25,632 nt of DNA, from positions 1 to 25,632 of IMG/VR virus record IMGVR_UViG_3300034095_000166. One strand, given 5' to 3'. The stretch is from a virus. The notes below the pieces were generated by a model that saw only the letters and a program-made list of their open reading frames with translations, did no database searches and was not told the origin of the DNA. Both the position numbers and the translations under genes were made by a program. Each line of letters starts with the position of its first letter. Positions within the stretch are counted from its first letter, which is position 1. Shown piece after piece: positions 6,840 to 15,159 of the stretch.

Positions 6840-7684
6840 TATAAAGTCCCCACATCTAGTCTACCTGTTGACCATCCAGCAGCGCCTGGTCCAGCATAAT
6901 CAGTATTAGTTGCTGGGCCAGATTCAGATTGGCCGTGCATTTTCCACGCTTTAGCATATAGAACTTGCGTTCCTTTTTCTTTACCATACTGTTTTATGAA
7001 ACGTTCTTTGTTTGACTTGATCCAAGATTCAATTTTTTTACTTGGTGGAGCAACTTCTTGGATATCTTCTTCTTTTAGCTTTGCTTTAGCTACAGAAGAA
7101 CCACGCTCGCCAGCTTCGATATCACGTTTTGCTAATCCCGCAGACATTGTTCTAGCTCCACCAAACATAGAGCCAGTAGATTTTAATTGATTATACTGTT
7201 TCTTGCCTGGTTTTAGTTTTGTTACTGGTTTGTCAGAAGCAGCTGCTATAGCAGCAAGTTGTTTAGTAACTTTCTTATGCGCTACATCTTCAACACGTCC
7301 TTCTGAAACATGTTTTTTATCGGTAAGCATTTTCTTGCCTTTATATCTTGGTTCTTGATCGGAACCAGATGGGCAAGCAGCTTCGCCGTGAACTTCGCAC
7401 ATCACACCTTCATTGGTTTGATTACATGCAGCTTCATAAACTCCATCTTTCTGGAATTTATACTTTGAAGTCTTTTCACCACCACCCTTCTTACCCTTGA
7501 ATGCAGCTTCTGCATCATATGGGTAATCATGAGTCTCAGTGTCATGTTTCTTTACAAAGGCAACGCCATCTTTAGCATTCCACTGATATAAATTCTTATC
7601 GTCAATATCTGGCGGAGCAACTGTAGTTTTATTTACTCCAGCGAACTGGCCTTTACCAGCAATATCTCTAAGTTTCTTCGCCAT
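6839..7684 (-). CDS. Unassigned protein in the prohead-core cluster (gp68 position)
   Basis: This 281-residue basic protein sits where T4 has gp68, but is about twice that length and I see no clear gp68 similarity. The middle carries a Cys/His cluster, AACNQTNEGVMCEVHGEAAC (residues ~85-104), that could bind metal. It is followed by a Lys-rich, Ala-rich segment and a C-terminal motif, SWIKSNKERFIKQYGKEKG then TQVLYAKAWKMHG, near residues 222-252. A similar K-F-x-K-x-Y-G...VLYAxAW element occurs near the end of many marine phage proteins; its role is not known to me. The gene overlaps gp67 by 17 bases and shares TAATG with the next gene. It is probably an internal head or core protein, cut by gp21. 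Confidence 0.8.
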   Translation of the reverse strand: MAKKLRDIAGKGQFAGVNKTTVAPPDIDDKNLYQWNAKDGVAFVKKHDTETHDYPYDAEAAFKGKKGGGEKTSKYKFQKDGVYEAACNQTNEGVMCEVHGEAACPSGSDQEPRYKGKKMLTDKKHVSEGRVEDVAHKKVTKQLAAIAAASDKPVTKLKPGKKQYNQLKSTGSMFGGARTMSAGLAKRDIEAGERGSSVAKAKLKEEDIQEVAPPSKKIESWIKSNKERFIKQYGKEKGTQVLYAKAWKMHGQSESGPATNTDYAGPGAAGWSTGRLDVGTL

Positions 7685-7919
7685 TATCCTCTTCCTCTGA
7701 GTTATCTATTTCTTGTTCTTGTTCTTCAGCATCATCTTCATATTCGACTTCTGGTTCGTAACCATACATCTGTTGAGCAATTTGTATTTTCTTATTCTCA
7801 ATAGCTGTAGAGATACGATCAACAATCAAGTCATTAAATGCTGCTTCAAAATCTGTTGGCTTCTGATCTAATGCAGAAATAACTAAGTCATCTAATTCAT
7901 ATTTATTAACGTCAGTCAT
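7668..7919 (-). CDS. gp67: Prohead core protein gp67
   Basis: This 83-residue protein matches T4 gp67 (80 residues), an internal prohead core protein degraded during maturation and needed for correct head length. Shared features are a short N-terminal helix, the segment VDRISTAIENKKIQIAQQMYG (residues 33-53), which parallels the T4 segment IDLIKEEKIAIARNF, and an acidic tail of Asp/Glu in the last ~30 residues. Its place directly after the portal gene is the conserved one. The ribosome site is AAGGA, rather distant from the ATG. The 3' end overlaps the next gene by 17 bases. Confidence 0.9.
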   Translation of the reverse strand: MTDVNKYELDDLVISALDQKPTDFEAAFNDLIVDRISTAIENKKIQIAQQMYGYEPEVEYEDDAEEQEQEIDNSEEEDNGEET

Positions 7920-7935
7920 TTACATTCATCCTTTA

Positions 7936-9744
7936 TTATTGTTCTGTAGCTCTAACAGAACCTCTTTGTACTAGTTCTGGATTCTTTGCTAATACTTGTA
8001 CCGCTGCTTTATATTTTGCTTCATCTGCCATAGTTCTATTAGCCTTTGGCATTTTCTTCATTTGATCTACGATTATTTCAGCGTTTCTAACTTGTTCCAT
8101 TTTTTGTGCTAGTTCTGGATCTTGACCTTGCGAACCTTCAACACCTGGTTGAAGTTGCTGTTCTTGCATACCTTGCATCTGTTGATTCTGCATTTCAGCT
8201 TGCTGTAATAACATTTCATTATTAATAATAGCTGGATTAATCCATCTGTTTTCGCCTTGATCCGCCATTTGTGATTCTGTATTGATTTGTTTATCGTTCT
8301 TTGCTATATCATCGTCAGACTGTTGAAGAACGTTTTTACGAACCCATTCATGACTGTAATACTTACCAACCATATCCTGAATATTTCTTGCTTGGTTTAT
8401 ACGACCTTCAAGAATTTCAGCGTCTTTAAGTTCTGTAAAATAGTTATCCTTAGCAAAGTCAAAACGAATATCGTCGACGATGTAATTCCAATCTTCAATA
8501 GTAGTAACACCCTTGAGGATTAGTTGTTTCTTCAACATTTCTAGGAATAGGTTTGAGAATCTTCCTCTCAAACGAATACAAAAACGATTAAACTTTAACT
8601 CGTCTCTTGTAATTTCTGTGGCTCTACCAACTGAAAATAGAGCGTCTGAATTAAGTCTTGACACTGGAACATTAAGCGCCTGTAAGAACTTCTTTTGAAA
8701 GTATAAAACGTCGTCCATCTGTCCCAATGTCTGACCGCCTGGTAGGGTAGTAACCTCCGTACCTCTACCACCTTCACGACGAGGTAGCCAGTAATCCTCT
8801 AGCATCGTCATGAATTTGCGGTCATCTCTAATGTCGCCTGTCTGGGCGTCATAGATTAATCTGTTTTTATGCTTAACCATAATATCACGAACGTACTGCT
8901 CTGCCTTCATCTTAGGCAGATTACCAACATCGATATACCAAATACGTCTTTCGGGCGCACGAGCAAGGCGATAAATCACTAAGGCGTCTTCCAGGGTGCG
9001 CAACTGGTTTAGCGGTTTAATAGCTTTATGCAGATAGGAAAGAACCATTGTGCCTTGATTGTCTGTTAGACCTGACACAACATGTAGAATAGAATCTTTA
9101 GCAATCTTTAAACCAGTAGTTGATGGACCGACTGCTTTATTACCGAAATTGAAACCTTTGTCGTTAAAGATAAAATATTCATTAACTGTTTTGGTAACAA
9201 TTGCATCGCCTGGATTGTTGGCTTGAATTTTTTTCTTTTGAACTTCGCGGACTTTACGGATCTTTCTTGGATCAACGTAACGAACTTCTTTGATACCAGC
9301 TGATGGATTATTGTCATCAATAATAACATGATAATATAAACGACCATCAATATACCAGCGTCTATAAATTTCATATGCATATTTGTTGAAACCTAAAAGG
9401 TTCAAACAATGCTGAAACTCGTCTCTAATGATTTTTTTAATATTGTCTTTGACGTTTAATTGTTCTAGATTAATTTGAACAATATGTTCTTCATCAATTG
9501 AAATAGACTCATTGACAATTTCATCAACAGCTGCATCACATTCTGGTTGTAATGACATCTCACGATATTTTGTAACTAGTTCTGCTTCAGATCTTACTGT
9601 ACCATCAAGATCAACATAAGTGCCAAAAGCACCACCTGCTGATACGACAACAGCACCATCGTCCGAGTCCTTTGGTGGAGCGAACGACGGTAGCTCTGGG
9701 TCTGGTCTTTTTTTTCTGAATTCGAAACCGAATAATTCTGCCAT
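7936..9744 (-). CDS. gp20: Portal protein gp20
   Basis: This is the dodecameric portal at the head vertex, through which DNA is packaged and ejected and on which the head assembles. The 602-residue protein (T4: 524) has the conserved family blocks FGTYVDLDG, YREMSLQPECDAAVDEIVNE (residues ~62-81), YRRWYIDGRLYYHV, the RLARAPERRIWYIDVGNLP core (about residues 258-276) and LPRREGGRGTEV. The extra length lies mainly in the C-terminus, which is Gln/Met-rich (QNQQMQGMQEQQ) and probably lines or exits the channel. The start has GGAG 6 bases from the ATG. A palindrome and a possible late promoter precede it. Confidence 0.97.
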   Translation of the reverse strand: MAELFGFEFRKKRPDPELPSFAPPKDSDDGAVVVSAGGAFGTYVDLDGTVRSEAELVTKYREMSLQPECDAAVDEIVNESISIDEEHIVQINLEQLNVKDNIKKIIRDEFQHCLNLLGFNKYAYEIYRRWYIDGRLYYHVIIDDNNPSAGIKEVRYVDPRKIRKVREVQKKKIQANNPGDAIVTKTVNEYFIFNDKGFNFGNKAVGPSTTGLKIAKDSILHVVSGLTDNQGTMVLSYLHKAIKPLNQLRTLEDALVIYRLARAPERRIWYIDVGNLPKMKAEQYVRDIMVKHKNRLIYDAQTGDIRDDRKFMTMLEDYWLPRREGGRGTEVTTLPGGQTLGQMDDVLYFQKKFLQALNVPVSRLNSDALFSVGRATEITRDELKFNRFCIRLRGRFSNLFLEMLKKQLILKGVTTIEDWNYIVDDIRFDFAKDNYFTELKDAEILEGRINQARNIQDMVGKYYSHEWVRKNVLQQSDDDIAKNDKQINTESQMADQGENRWINPAIINNEMLLQQAEMQNQQMQGMQEQQLQPGVEGSQGQDPELAQKMEQVRNAEIIVDQMKKMPKANRTMADEAKYKAAVQVLAKNPELVQRGSVRATEQ

Positions 9745-9760
9745 TTATTTCTCCAAAAGT

Positions 9761-9782
9761 TGGAGGGAGTTAACTCCCTCCA
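9761..9782. other. Perfect palindrome between gp19 and gp20
   Basis: GGAGGGAGTTAACTCCCTCC is a perfect palindrome that extends one pair on each side to 22 bases. On the minus strand it is followed by AACTTTTGG, which gives only a short T run, so it would be a weak terminator at best. It lies 20 bases after the gp19 stop and 17 bases before the gp20 ATG, inside the gp20 leader. The GGAG-type sequence in the stem resembles a ribosome site. Confidence 0.7.
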
Positions 9783-9798
9783 TTCACATAGTTTAGTT

Positions 9799-9806
9799 TA
9801 TTTAGA
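9799..9806 (-). promoter_or_regulatory. Possible late-promoter variant for gp20
   Basis: The minus strand reads TCTAAATA, two changes from TATAAATA. It overlaps the TAA stop of gp19 (9802-9804) and lies about 55 bases upstream of the gp20 ATG, just before the palindrome. The match is weak, but the location agrees with other late signals in the window. Confidence 0.35.
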
Positions 9807-10413
9807 CTATTGGTCCGATATCAGTTTGAGCGAGATATGGTGTGACTTTACCAGCTGTCTTGACTGAAGTGTCTTCAATTACTGGTAGCCAGTAATCGTA
9901 AGCAAAGTTTACAGTAAACTCTTCAACAGCGTTCTGCGAATCCCATCCTAGTGTAATGCCACTAAGCTGAGTTGGGAATGCACCAATTAGCTGATAAACA
10001 CGAAGTACTTCGCCATCCTTAGCAAACTGTGTAACGTCAACAGCGAATGCTTTATATTGTTCAAAAGCAGCTTCTGGTAGACGAATATTTGTCTGCATCG
10101 TATTGATAGCATTCTGCCATGCTTCAAACATTGAACGTACAGAGAAATCTTCATCGTTCATTACTGTAATTGACCAATCAGCAAAAGATCTTTCGCCAGC
10201 CAACTTAATTCTACGACCGAAATATGGAACTTCAATCTGAGAAATTGTTGACTCTGGTAGCTCTGCTGCTCTACAAGTGAAAACTAGCTTTTTAAATGCT
10301 TCAGGATTCAATGGTAGAGTAGGAGGCGGTGTTATTTGGACTTGGAAGAGGGAGGGGCGAGCGCCCCCCCATGGTAGTCCATTTACTTTAAAAGAGTTAA
10401 TATTAAAAGCCAT
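9802..10413 (-). CDS. gp19: Tail tube protein gp19
   Basis: This is the subunit of the non-contractile inner tail tube. The 203-residue protein (T4: 163) belongs to the T4 gp19 family. It has an N-terminal FQVQITPPP strand, LVFTCRAAELPESTISQIEVPYFGR (residues ~43-67), the loop KLAGERSFADWSITVMNDEDF, and a C-terminal EEFTVNFAYDYW strand. The extra ~40 residues are scattered in loops. It lies between gp18 (sheath) and gp20 (portal) as in T4. An AGGAG ribosome site precedes the ATG. Confidence 0.96.
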   Translation of the reverse strand: MAFNINSFKVNGLPWGGARPSLFQVQITPPPTLPLNPEAFKKLVFTCRAAELPESTISQIEVPYFGRRIKLAGERSFADWSITVMNDEDFSVRSMFEAWQNAINTMQTNIRLPEAAFEQYKAFAVDVTQFAKDGEVLRVYQLIGAFPTQLSGITLGWDSQNAVEEFTVNFAYDYWLPVIEDTSVKTAGKVTPYLAQTDIGPIV

Positions 10414-10439
10414 CTATTTTACTCCTAGAATATTTTATC

Positions 10440-10447
10440 TATTTATT
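10440..10447 (-). promoter_or_regulatory. Probable late-promoter variant for gp19
   Basis: The minus strand reads AATAAATA within TTTTAATAAATAGATAAAA, one change from the T4 late word. It overlaps the gp18 stop codon and lies 27 bases upstream of the gp19 ATG. Confidence 0.5.
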
Positions 10448-13052
10448 AAAACTTACCGATAACTTCAGAGAACTGAACACCAGTTGGAACAGCAACGAAG
10501 TTAAGCTGGATAAAGTTAATGCTTCTAGCAGGTTTAATATAGATGTCTCCAACAAACTGATTGCTGTCAATAATTTGTGGAGTGTTGTTTGTATCATCAC
10601 ATACAACATAGAAATCAGTAATACCACGACGACCTTTAATAGTGCGTAGATATGGTGTTACAAGGTTTCTAAACTGTGCTCTTGTGAAAGCATCGTTGAA
10701 TTCGAACAACTGATACTTAGCTGCAGTAGCAATTGCCTTTTCAAGAACAATAAACAATCTGCGAACATTGATACGATCAAAGGCAGATGGCTTGTCCTGT
10801 AGGGTTTTATCTCCATATAGAACAGTTCCCTGACCTGGGAATGTTACAACAGGATTGATACCGTTACTATAAAGAATGTCGCGCTCTGCTTTGCGTGGAT
10901 TGAATGCTAGTTTTACTAGATTCTTAATTTGACCACGGTTGAAACCAGCTGGCGACCACCAAGCGTCATTAGTAGTATCTGTTCTTGCGCAGATACCAGC
11001 AATGTCACCGTTTAGTGGAACCCAACGATAAACGTCATTATAACGATCATATTGATACTTATAACCTGAATCCATGATAGCGTATGAAGAACTATTAAGA
11101 GATCCTCTCCATGCTTTAAGATCCACAGCTTCGTCGCCGACGTTATTAAGGACTGTTGAACGATCAGGAGATACTAGAACCACACAATCTCTTCTAGAAT
11201 TGACTATGTTATCGATTAGATAATTAGCCAACTGGAAATTATTGACTGTTCTTCCACCTACTGCAGTAGTTCCGCCAATAGGCTTTCCTTGGATAACTAG
11301 AGAAATATCGATATCCTCGGCTGACTGGAATAGATCATAAGCTGAACCTAGGATAGCAATTGTTGCTGATGATTCATTAAGACCGTCAGCTCCATGAGCA
11401 AGGGTTATATTAGCAGGAGCAGTAGCTGATGAAGAAACTACATTTAGTGCTGATGCAGAAGGAGCAATACTACGGTCATTAGCCCAACGAATATAATTAG
11501 AATTCTGATTAATTACGTCTTTGTAGTAATTACCAGTTCCATCATTATTCTTGCCATCAGTAGCACGTGATAGACCTCTATAAACCTCAAGAATTGTTCC
11601 TGGTGTTCCTGAGAATTTTCCACCATCATCAACAACTACGACGTGAAGTTCGTCTTGTGCAGAAGTGTTACCATTGGCTAGTACGAAATCAGACTGACCT
11701 GGTGCAACGTCTACGACATTGAAGAATTCCCAATAACGATCAATAGTATTGCTGACAAAATCAGTTCTTAGTCTGTAAGAATCTTCAAGATTAATTCTGA
11801 CTACAGTGGTGTTTGCCACTAGAGTTGAATTTGCACCAGAAGTAGTAGTTAGATCAATTTCATCGCCAAATGGTGTTAGCGATAGTTTTAATCCAGAAGA
11901 ATTAGCCTGAATTACATGGTAGTTAATACCCTGTGTTAGACCGGTAATTTGACTGTTTCCAGCTGTGTTAGAATAGTTAACAATATCGCCGTTTGAGTAT
12001 GGATTACTTGCAATAGTAATGAAGTTAGAAGTATTTGATACATCCAAGCCACTGAAACCAATAGTTGAAGTATTAATGAAACTTGCATTACTTCCTACTG
12101 ATACTGACTGAACCATCAAATATTGCTGATTGATTGAACTATTACCAGCAAGAACTTGATCGCCGTTTGCCAACTTAGTTGCAACACTGTTTGCTGCAGC
12201 ATTTGTAGTGCCAGCAAACTTAATAGTTGCTACGTTTGAACCAAGGCGGAATTCAATACGAGCATTAGCAGTTACGCCACTACCAGCAACATTAGCGCCA
12301 GTTAGAGCGATTGTTGAATTGAAGCTCTCTGCTGTGTCGCAAATTCCAACTCTTAGAGAATTACCCATGTCGCCTGGGAATCTTGCAACGTAAATAACGT
12401 CTGGATCAAAGTTGCCATCTTTATCAGCATAATCATTGTCGTTTTTGACTACCTGATTTACTAGGTTAGCAACAAACCCATTAGCGCCCATTGCTGAAGA
12501 ACCTGGCTCTAGAGCTACAGCAGTATAAGCTGAAGCTGGATGAGCAAAGTAGAAACTTACGCCATTCTGTGTAGCAGTTACATTGCTTGAAAGGGTTACT
12601 GAAGATGAGTTCTTAGAAAGTACTGAAATTGTTGAAAGCACTGCAGTGTTTACTGAGCTATTACCAAAAGTAATGCTAGCATTTGAACATTGAGTAAGAT
12701 ACATTCCTACTAAAATGTTAGATGTATCGGCAATCAAAACAACATTATTAGCGCCATCAGTGTTACCAGAAACTACAGGAGTGGCTCCGGTTACATCAGC
12801 AGCACGTGAAACCCAAAGGCGATTAGTATATGATAGAAAGTTCGCCGCTGTGAAAAATGTTTCGCCGTTAAAATTGGTTGGTTTACCAAATCGAGTAACT
12901 AGCGCATTTTCAGAGTCGATTAAAACTCTTTCTCCGATTGGACCCCAACGAAAAACGCCAGCAAAGGCGCCATCAGTTGTGGCAACTGAAGGAACCACTG
13001 TTGTAAGGTCGATCTCAGATACATTAACACCAGGTGATAGTTGAAAAGCCAT
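10446..13052 (-). CDS. gp18: Tail sheath protein gp18 with extra surface domains
   Basis: This is the contractile sheath subunit. The conserved N-terminus (MAFQLSPGVNVSEIDLTTVVP, GAFAGVFRWGPIGERVLI, residues 1-46) and C-terminus (AWWSPAGFNRGQIKNLVKLAFNP, then VNRRLF-type and FEFND regions) are typical of myovirus sheaths. These ends form the interlocking core of the tube. The protein has 868 residues against 659 in T4. Two Ser/Thr/Asn-rich stretches look inserted: about residues 88-172, which include VGMYLTQ and VTLSSNVTAT, and about residues 333-420, which include YSNGDIVNYSN and GLTQGINYHV. These have the look of beta-sandwich modules found in marine phage fibres and probably decorate the tail surface. 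The TATAAATA late promoter is 47 bases upstream and the ribosome site is GGGAG. Confidence 0.96.
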   Translation of the reverse strand: MAFQLSPGVNVSEIDLTTVVPSVATTDGAFAGVFRWGPIGERVLIDSENALVTRFGKPTNFNGETFFTAANFLSYTNRLWVSRAADVTGATPVVSGNTDGANNVVLIADTSNILVGMYLTQCSNASITFGNSSVNTAVLSTISVLSKNSSSVTLSSNVTATQNGVSFYFAHPASAYTAVALEPGSSAMGANGFVANLVNQVVKNDNDYADKDGNFDPDVIYVARFPGDMGNSLRVGICDTAESFNSTIALTGANVAGSGVTANARIEFRLGSNVATIKFAGTTNAAANSVATKLANGDQVLAGNSSINQQYLMVQSVSVGSNASFINTSTIGFSGLDVSNTSNFITIASNPYSNGDIVNYSNTAGNSQITGLTQGINYHVIQANSSGLKLSLTPFGDEIDLTTTSGANSTLVANTTVVRINLEDSYRLRTDFVSNTIDRYWEFFNVVDVAPGQSDFVLANGNTSAQDELHVVVVDDGGKFSGTPGTILEVYRGLSRATDGKNNDGTGNYYKDVINQNSNYIRWANDRSIAPSASALNVVSSSATAPANITLAHGADGLNESSATIAILGSAYDLFQSAEDIDISLVIQGKPIGGTTAVGGRTVNNFQLANYLIDNIVNSRRDCVVLVSPDRSTVLNNVGDEAVDLKAWRGSLNSSSYAIMDSGYKYQYDRYNDVYRWVPLNGDIAGICARTDTTNDAWWSPAGFNRGQIKNLVKLAFNPRKAERDILYSNGINPVVTFPGQGTVLYGDKTLQDKPSAFDRINVRRLFIVLEKAIATAAKYQLFEFNDAFTRAQFRNLVTPYLRTIKGRRGITDFYVVCDDTNNTPQIIDSNQFVGDIYIKPARSINFIQLNFVAVPTGVQFSEVIGKF

Positions 13053-13098
13053 TTTTATTTTCTCCCTATTACGAGAACATTCGTATATTTGTTTTTTG

Positions 13099-13106
13099 TA
13101 TTTATA
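13099..13106 (-). promoter_or_regulatory. Late promoter of gp18 (TATAAATA)
   Basis: Exact TATAAATA on the minus strand, in the 66-base gap between gp17 and gp18, about 47 bases upstream of the gp18 ATG. It is expected to drive gp18 and the downstream tail tube gene. Confidence 0.8.
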
Positions 13107-13118
13107 AAAAGGGCTTTT

Positions 13119-14759
13119 TTAGAAGTCTTGCGGATGATTCCACATCCAAGAGTCGCCTACAAATCTTTCATATTCTTCCTCAACGAAATCATCTCTCCCA
13201 GAATCTACAAAGCCGAATGGGGCCAAATCTTGCTCCATATCATCTTCAGTTTTGTCTCTCAGTGACATAAGAGTATTAATATTAGTATAATCTTTAAAAT
13301 ATTGTTGGTCTGAAAGCCAAGCAAATAGAACCAAACACATTACCAAATCGTCGTGTTTCCCTGGCTCGGCTTCATACGAAGTTCCTTTTTTAGAAAAGGT
13401 TCCTAACTCGCTAATCGTGTTTATATCGTTAACGATTAATTGATTCTGTTCTATAAGTAGCTTTAATATAGAACAACCTATAGATTTGACGATTTTAGTG
13501 GTACGGATACCTTTATCAACGCTCCCTCCACCAAATCCAGTTGTGATCCTTTTACCAGATCTTCCTGCATTCTCAGTAAAAAGAACATTCTCATAACCAA
13601 AATCATAGTTTAATGAAGTTGAAACTTGTTCGCCAATATCATTTACTTCAACCAACACAGAGGCGTTATTATATGCCTTAGCAGTTCTATGAATAATATC
13701 AGCATAATCTAAAGGAGTGATAGCATTATTTCTATAAACTCCGACCTGTTGGTAAGGCATATTTGTAACATCTATAAGCTGAAACGCTGAATAGTCTAAT
13801 CCTTTGCCTCTAGAAACGTCGCATACCATCATATATACATGATTCGGTTCTACTGGCTTGAATTGAGTCAAACCATCTTTTTGTAAGATAGGGTTACTAG
13901 AAACCAGTTCTTTGAGTTTCCAACCAGCAATAAGTGTTCCTGATGACCCCAAGAACTCACAATTGTATTCCTGATCAAACTTCTCTAGGTCGAAGTTCAT
14001 ACCTGCTATGGTTTCAGATTTCCATTTTTCATCTCTACCTGGAACACTAGTCCAGTGAACAAGAATAGGATGATAACCATTTTGACCTTTTTGAGCATTA
14101 GCCCAAGTAGCGTGGAAATGATTTAGACCATTAGGGGTAGAAACTAGAATAATCTTTGATTCTGAACCTGATGAGATAGTAGGATAAACCGATGTGAAAA
14201 ATTCGTCCCAATTTTCAATGAACGCTGCTTCGTCGATGAATAGAAGGTTGATAGTATAACCACGGATGGCGCTGGCTGAAGTTGCCGCTGCCAAAACACG
14301 AGAATTGTTTTCTAGAACAAACGAACCTTTGTTCCATTCAACCACACCCTGCTGTAGCCATTTAGGTAGATGTTGATAGGCGAGCTGAACTCGACCTAGA
14401 ATTTCTCGAGCCGTATCACCTTTATTCGCCAAAAGAGCAACTGTTTTATCAGGATGGAAAATGATATACCAAAGGATGAATGCGCAAGTTGTTGTTGATT
14501 TACCAGCCTGACGAGCAGTTGTGACTATAGAATAACGATTATCTTTGAAAGATCTAACCATATCCTTCTGATAATCATACATTTTAAAACTTGTAAGACC
14601 CTCGTTAATTGAGATGATCTTCATATAATTTTCAGTAAAATAGATAGGATCTTGTTGACACTTAACATACTCCTGGACTAATTCCGGAGTCCATTCAATG
14701 TTCTGATTAGTTTTCTTTAATAGAACATTACCCTTATAACCGCCAGTCAATTCATTCAT
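13119..14759 (-). CDS. gp17: Terminase large subunit gp17
   Basis: This is the packaging motor ATPase and headful nuclease that docks on the portal. The 546-residue protein (T4: 610) has an N-terminal ATPase domain with Walker A ARQAGKST (residues 82-89), Walker B LLFIDE (172-177) and coupling motif STPN (207-210). It also has a C-terminal RNase H-like nuclease with acidic residues Asp314 (VCDVS), Glu371 (VEVND) and Asp470/Asp471 (KHDDLV). All catalytic residues appear intact. It overlaps the gp16 end by 8 bases. Within the overlap an out-of-frame second ATG lies four bases in, but the first ATG gives the family N-terminus. Confidence 0.97.
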   Translation of the reverse strand: MNELTGGYKGNVLLKKTNQNIEWTPELVQEYVKCQQDPIYFTENYMKIISINEGLTSFKMYDYQKDMVRSFKDNRYSIVTTARQAGKSTTTCAFILWYIIFHPDKTVALLANKGDTAREILGRVQLAYQHLPKWLQQGVVEWNKGSFVLENNSRVLAAATSASAIRGYTINLLFIDEAAFIENWDEFFTSVYPTISSGSESKIILVSTPNGLNHFHATWANAQKGQNGYHPILVHWTSVPGRDEKWKSETIAGMNFDLEKFDQEYNCEFLGSSGTLIAGWKLKELVSSNPILQKDGLTQFKPVEPNHVYMMVCDVSRGKGLDYSAFQLIDVTNMPYQQVGVYRNNAITPLDYADIIHRTAKAYNNASVLVEVNDIGEQVSTSLNYDFGYENVLFTENAGRSGKRITTGFGGGSVDKGIRTTKIVKSIGCSILKLLIEQNQLIVNDINTISELGTFSKKGTSYEAEPGKHDDLVMCLVLFAWLSDQQYFKDYTNINTLMSLRDKTEDDMEQDLAPFGFVDSGRDDFVEEEYERFVGDSWMWNHPQDF

Positions 14760-15159
14760 TGTTCTTCATATCCTTAAGAACTTTTTGTAACTCTGCTGTC
14801 GATCCTACAAATAGATTGTTATTGATAGTCTGAGCTTTTTCGCTTATAGGAGAATCCTTAGCGTCAATGTCTCTTATTTTTGTTTGTAATTCTAACAGTT
14901 CTTTATTGGTGTTGACAACTGTATCCATCAACTTAGCAAGAACTTCGAACGCACGTGGATGCTGCGATTGACCAGCTATTTCAGATAGCTTATCAATTGC
15001 TTCTTGACCTGTTTGAATAACTTCATAAAGATTAGCTCTGGCTGCTTCGAAATCATTTCTAGCAGAATCATCATGAGCTTTTGCTATCAAATTGTCAATT
15101 TGTTTTTCATATTGTAACGGAGTAAGAGATTTATCCGTTTCATCATTTTTTTCTGTCAT
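14752..15159 (-). CDS. gp16: Terminase small subunit gp16
   Basis: This 135-residue protein (T4: 164) recognises phage DNA and stimulates the gp17 ATPase. The middle is a helical hairpin region (ANLYEVIQTGQEAIDKLSEIA, with heptad Leu/Ile, to LELQTKIRDID) that should form the oligomer ring. The C-terminal NNNLFVGSTAELQKVLKD motif is typical of T4-superfamily small terminases. It starts in an ATGA overlap with gp15 and overlaps gp17 by 8 bases, so the three genes are translationally linked. Confidence 0.92.
   Translation of the reverse strand: MTEKNDETDKSLTPLQYEKQIDNLIAKAHDDSARNDFEAARANLYEVIQTGQEAIDKLSEIAGQSQHPRAFEVLAKLMDTVVNTNKELLELQTKIRDIDAKDSPISEKAQTINNNLFVGSTAELQKVLKDMKNNE

Noticed and set aside
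9108-9380. A 90-codon minus-strand frame inside gp20
   Set aside because: It overlaps conserved portal sequence in another frame and has no ribosome site or family signal.
12715-13270. Plus-strand open frames opposite gp18 and gp17
   Set aside because: They lie antisense to strongly supported genes, lack recognisable motifs and ribosome sites, and their composition mirrors the Ser/Thr/Asn-rich genes below them.
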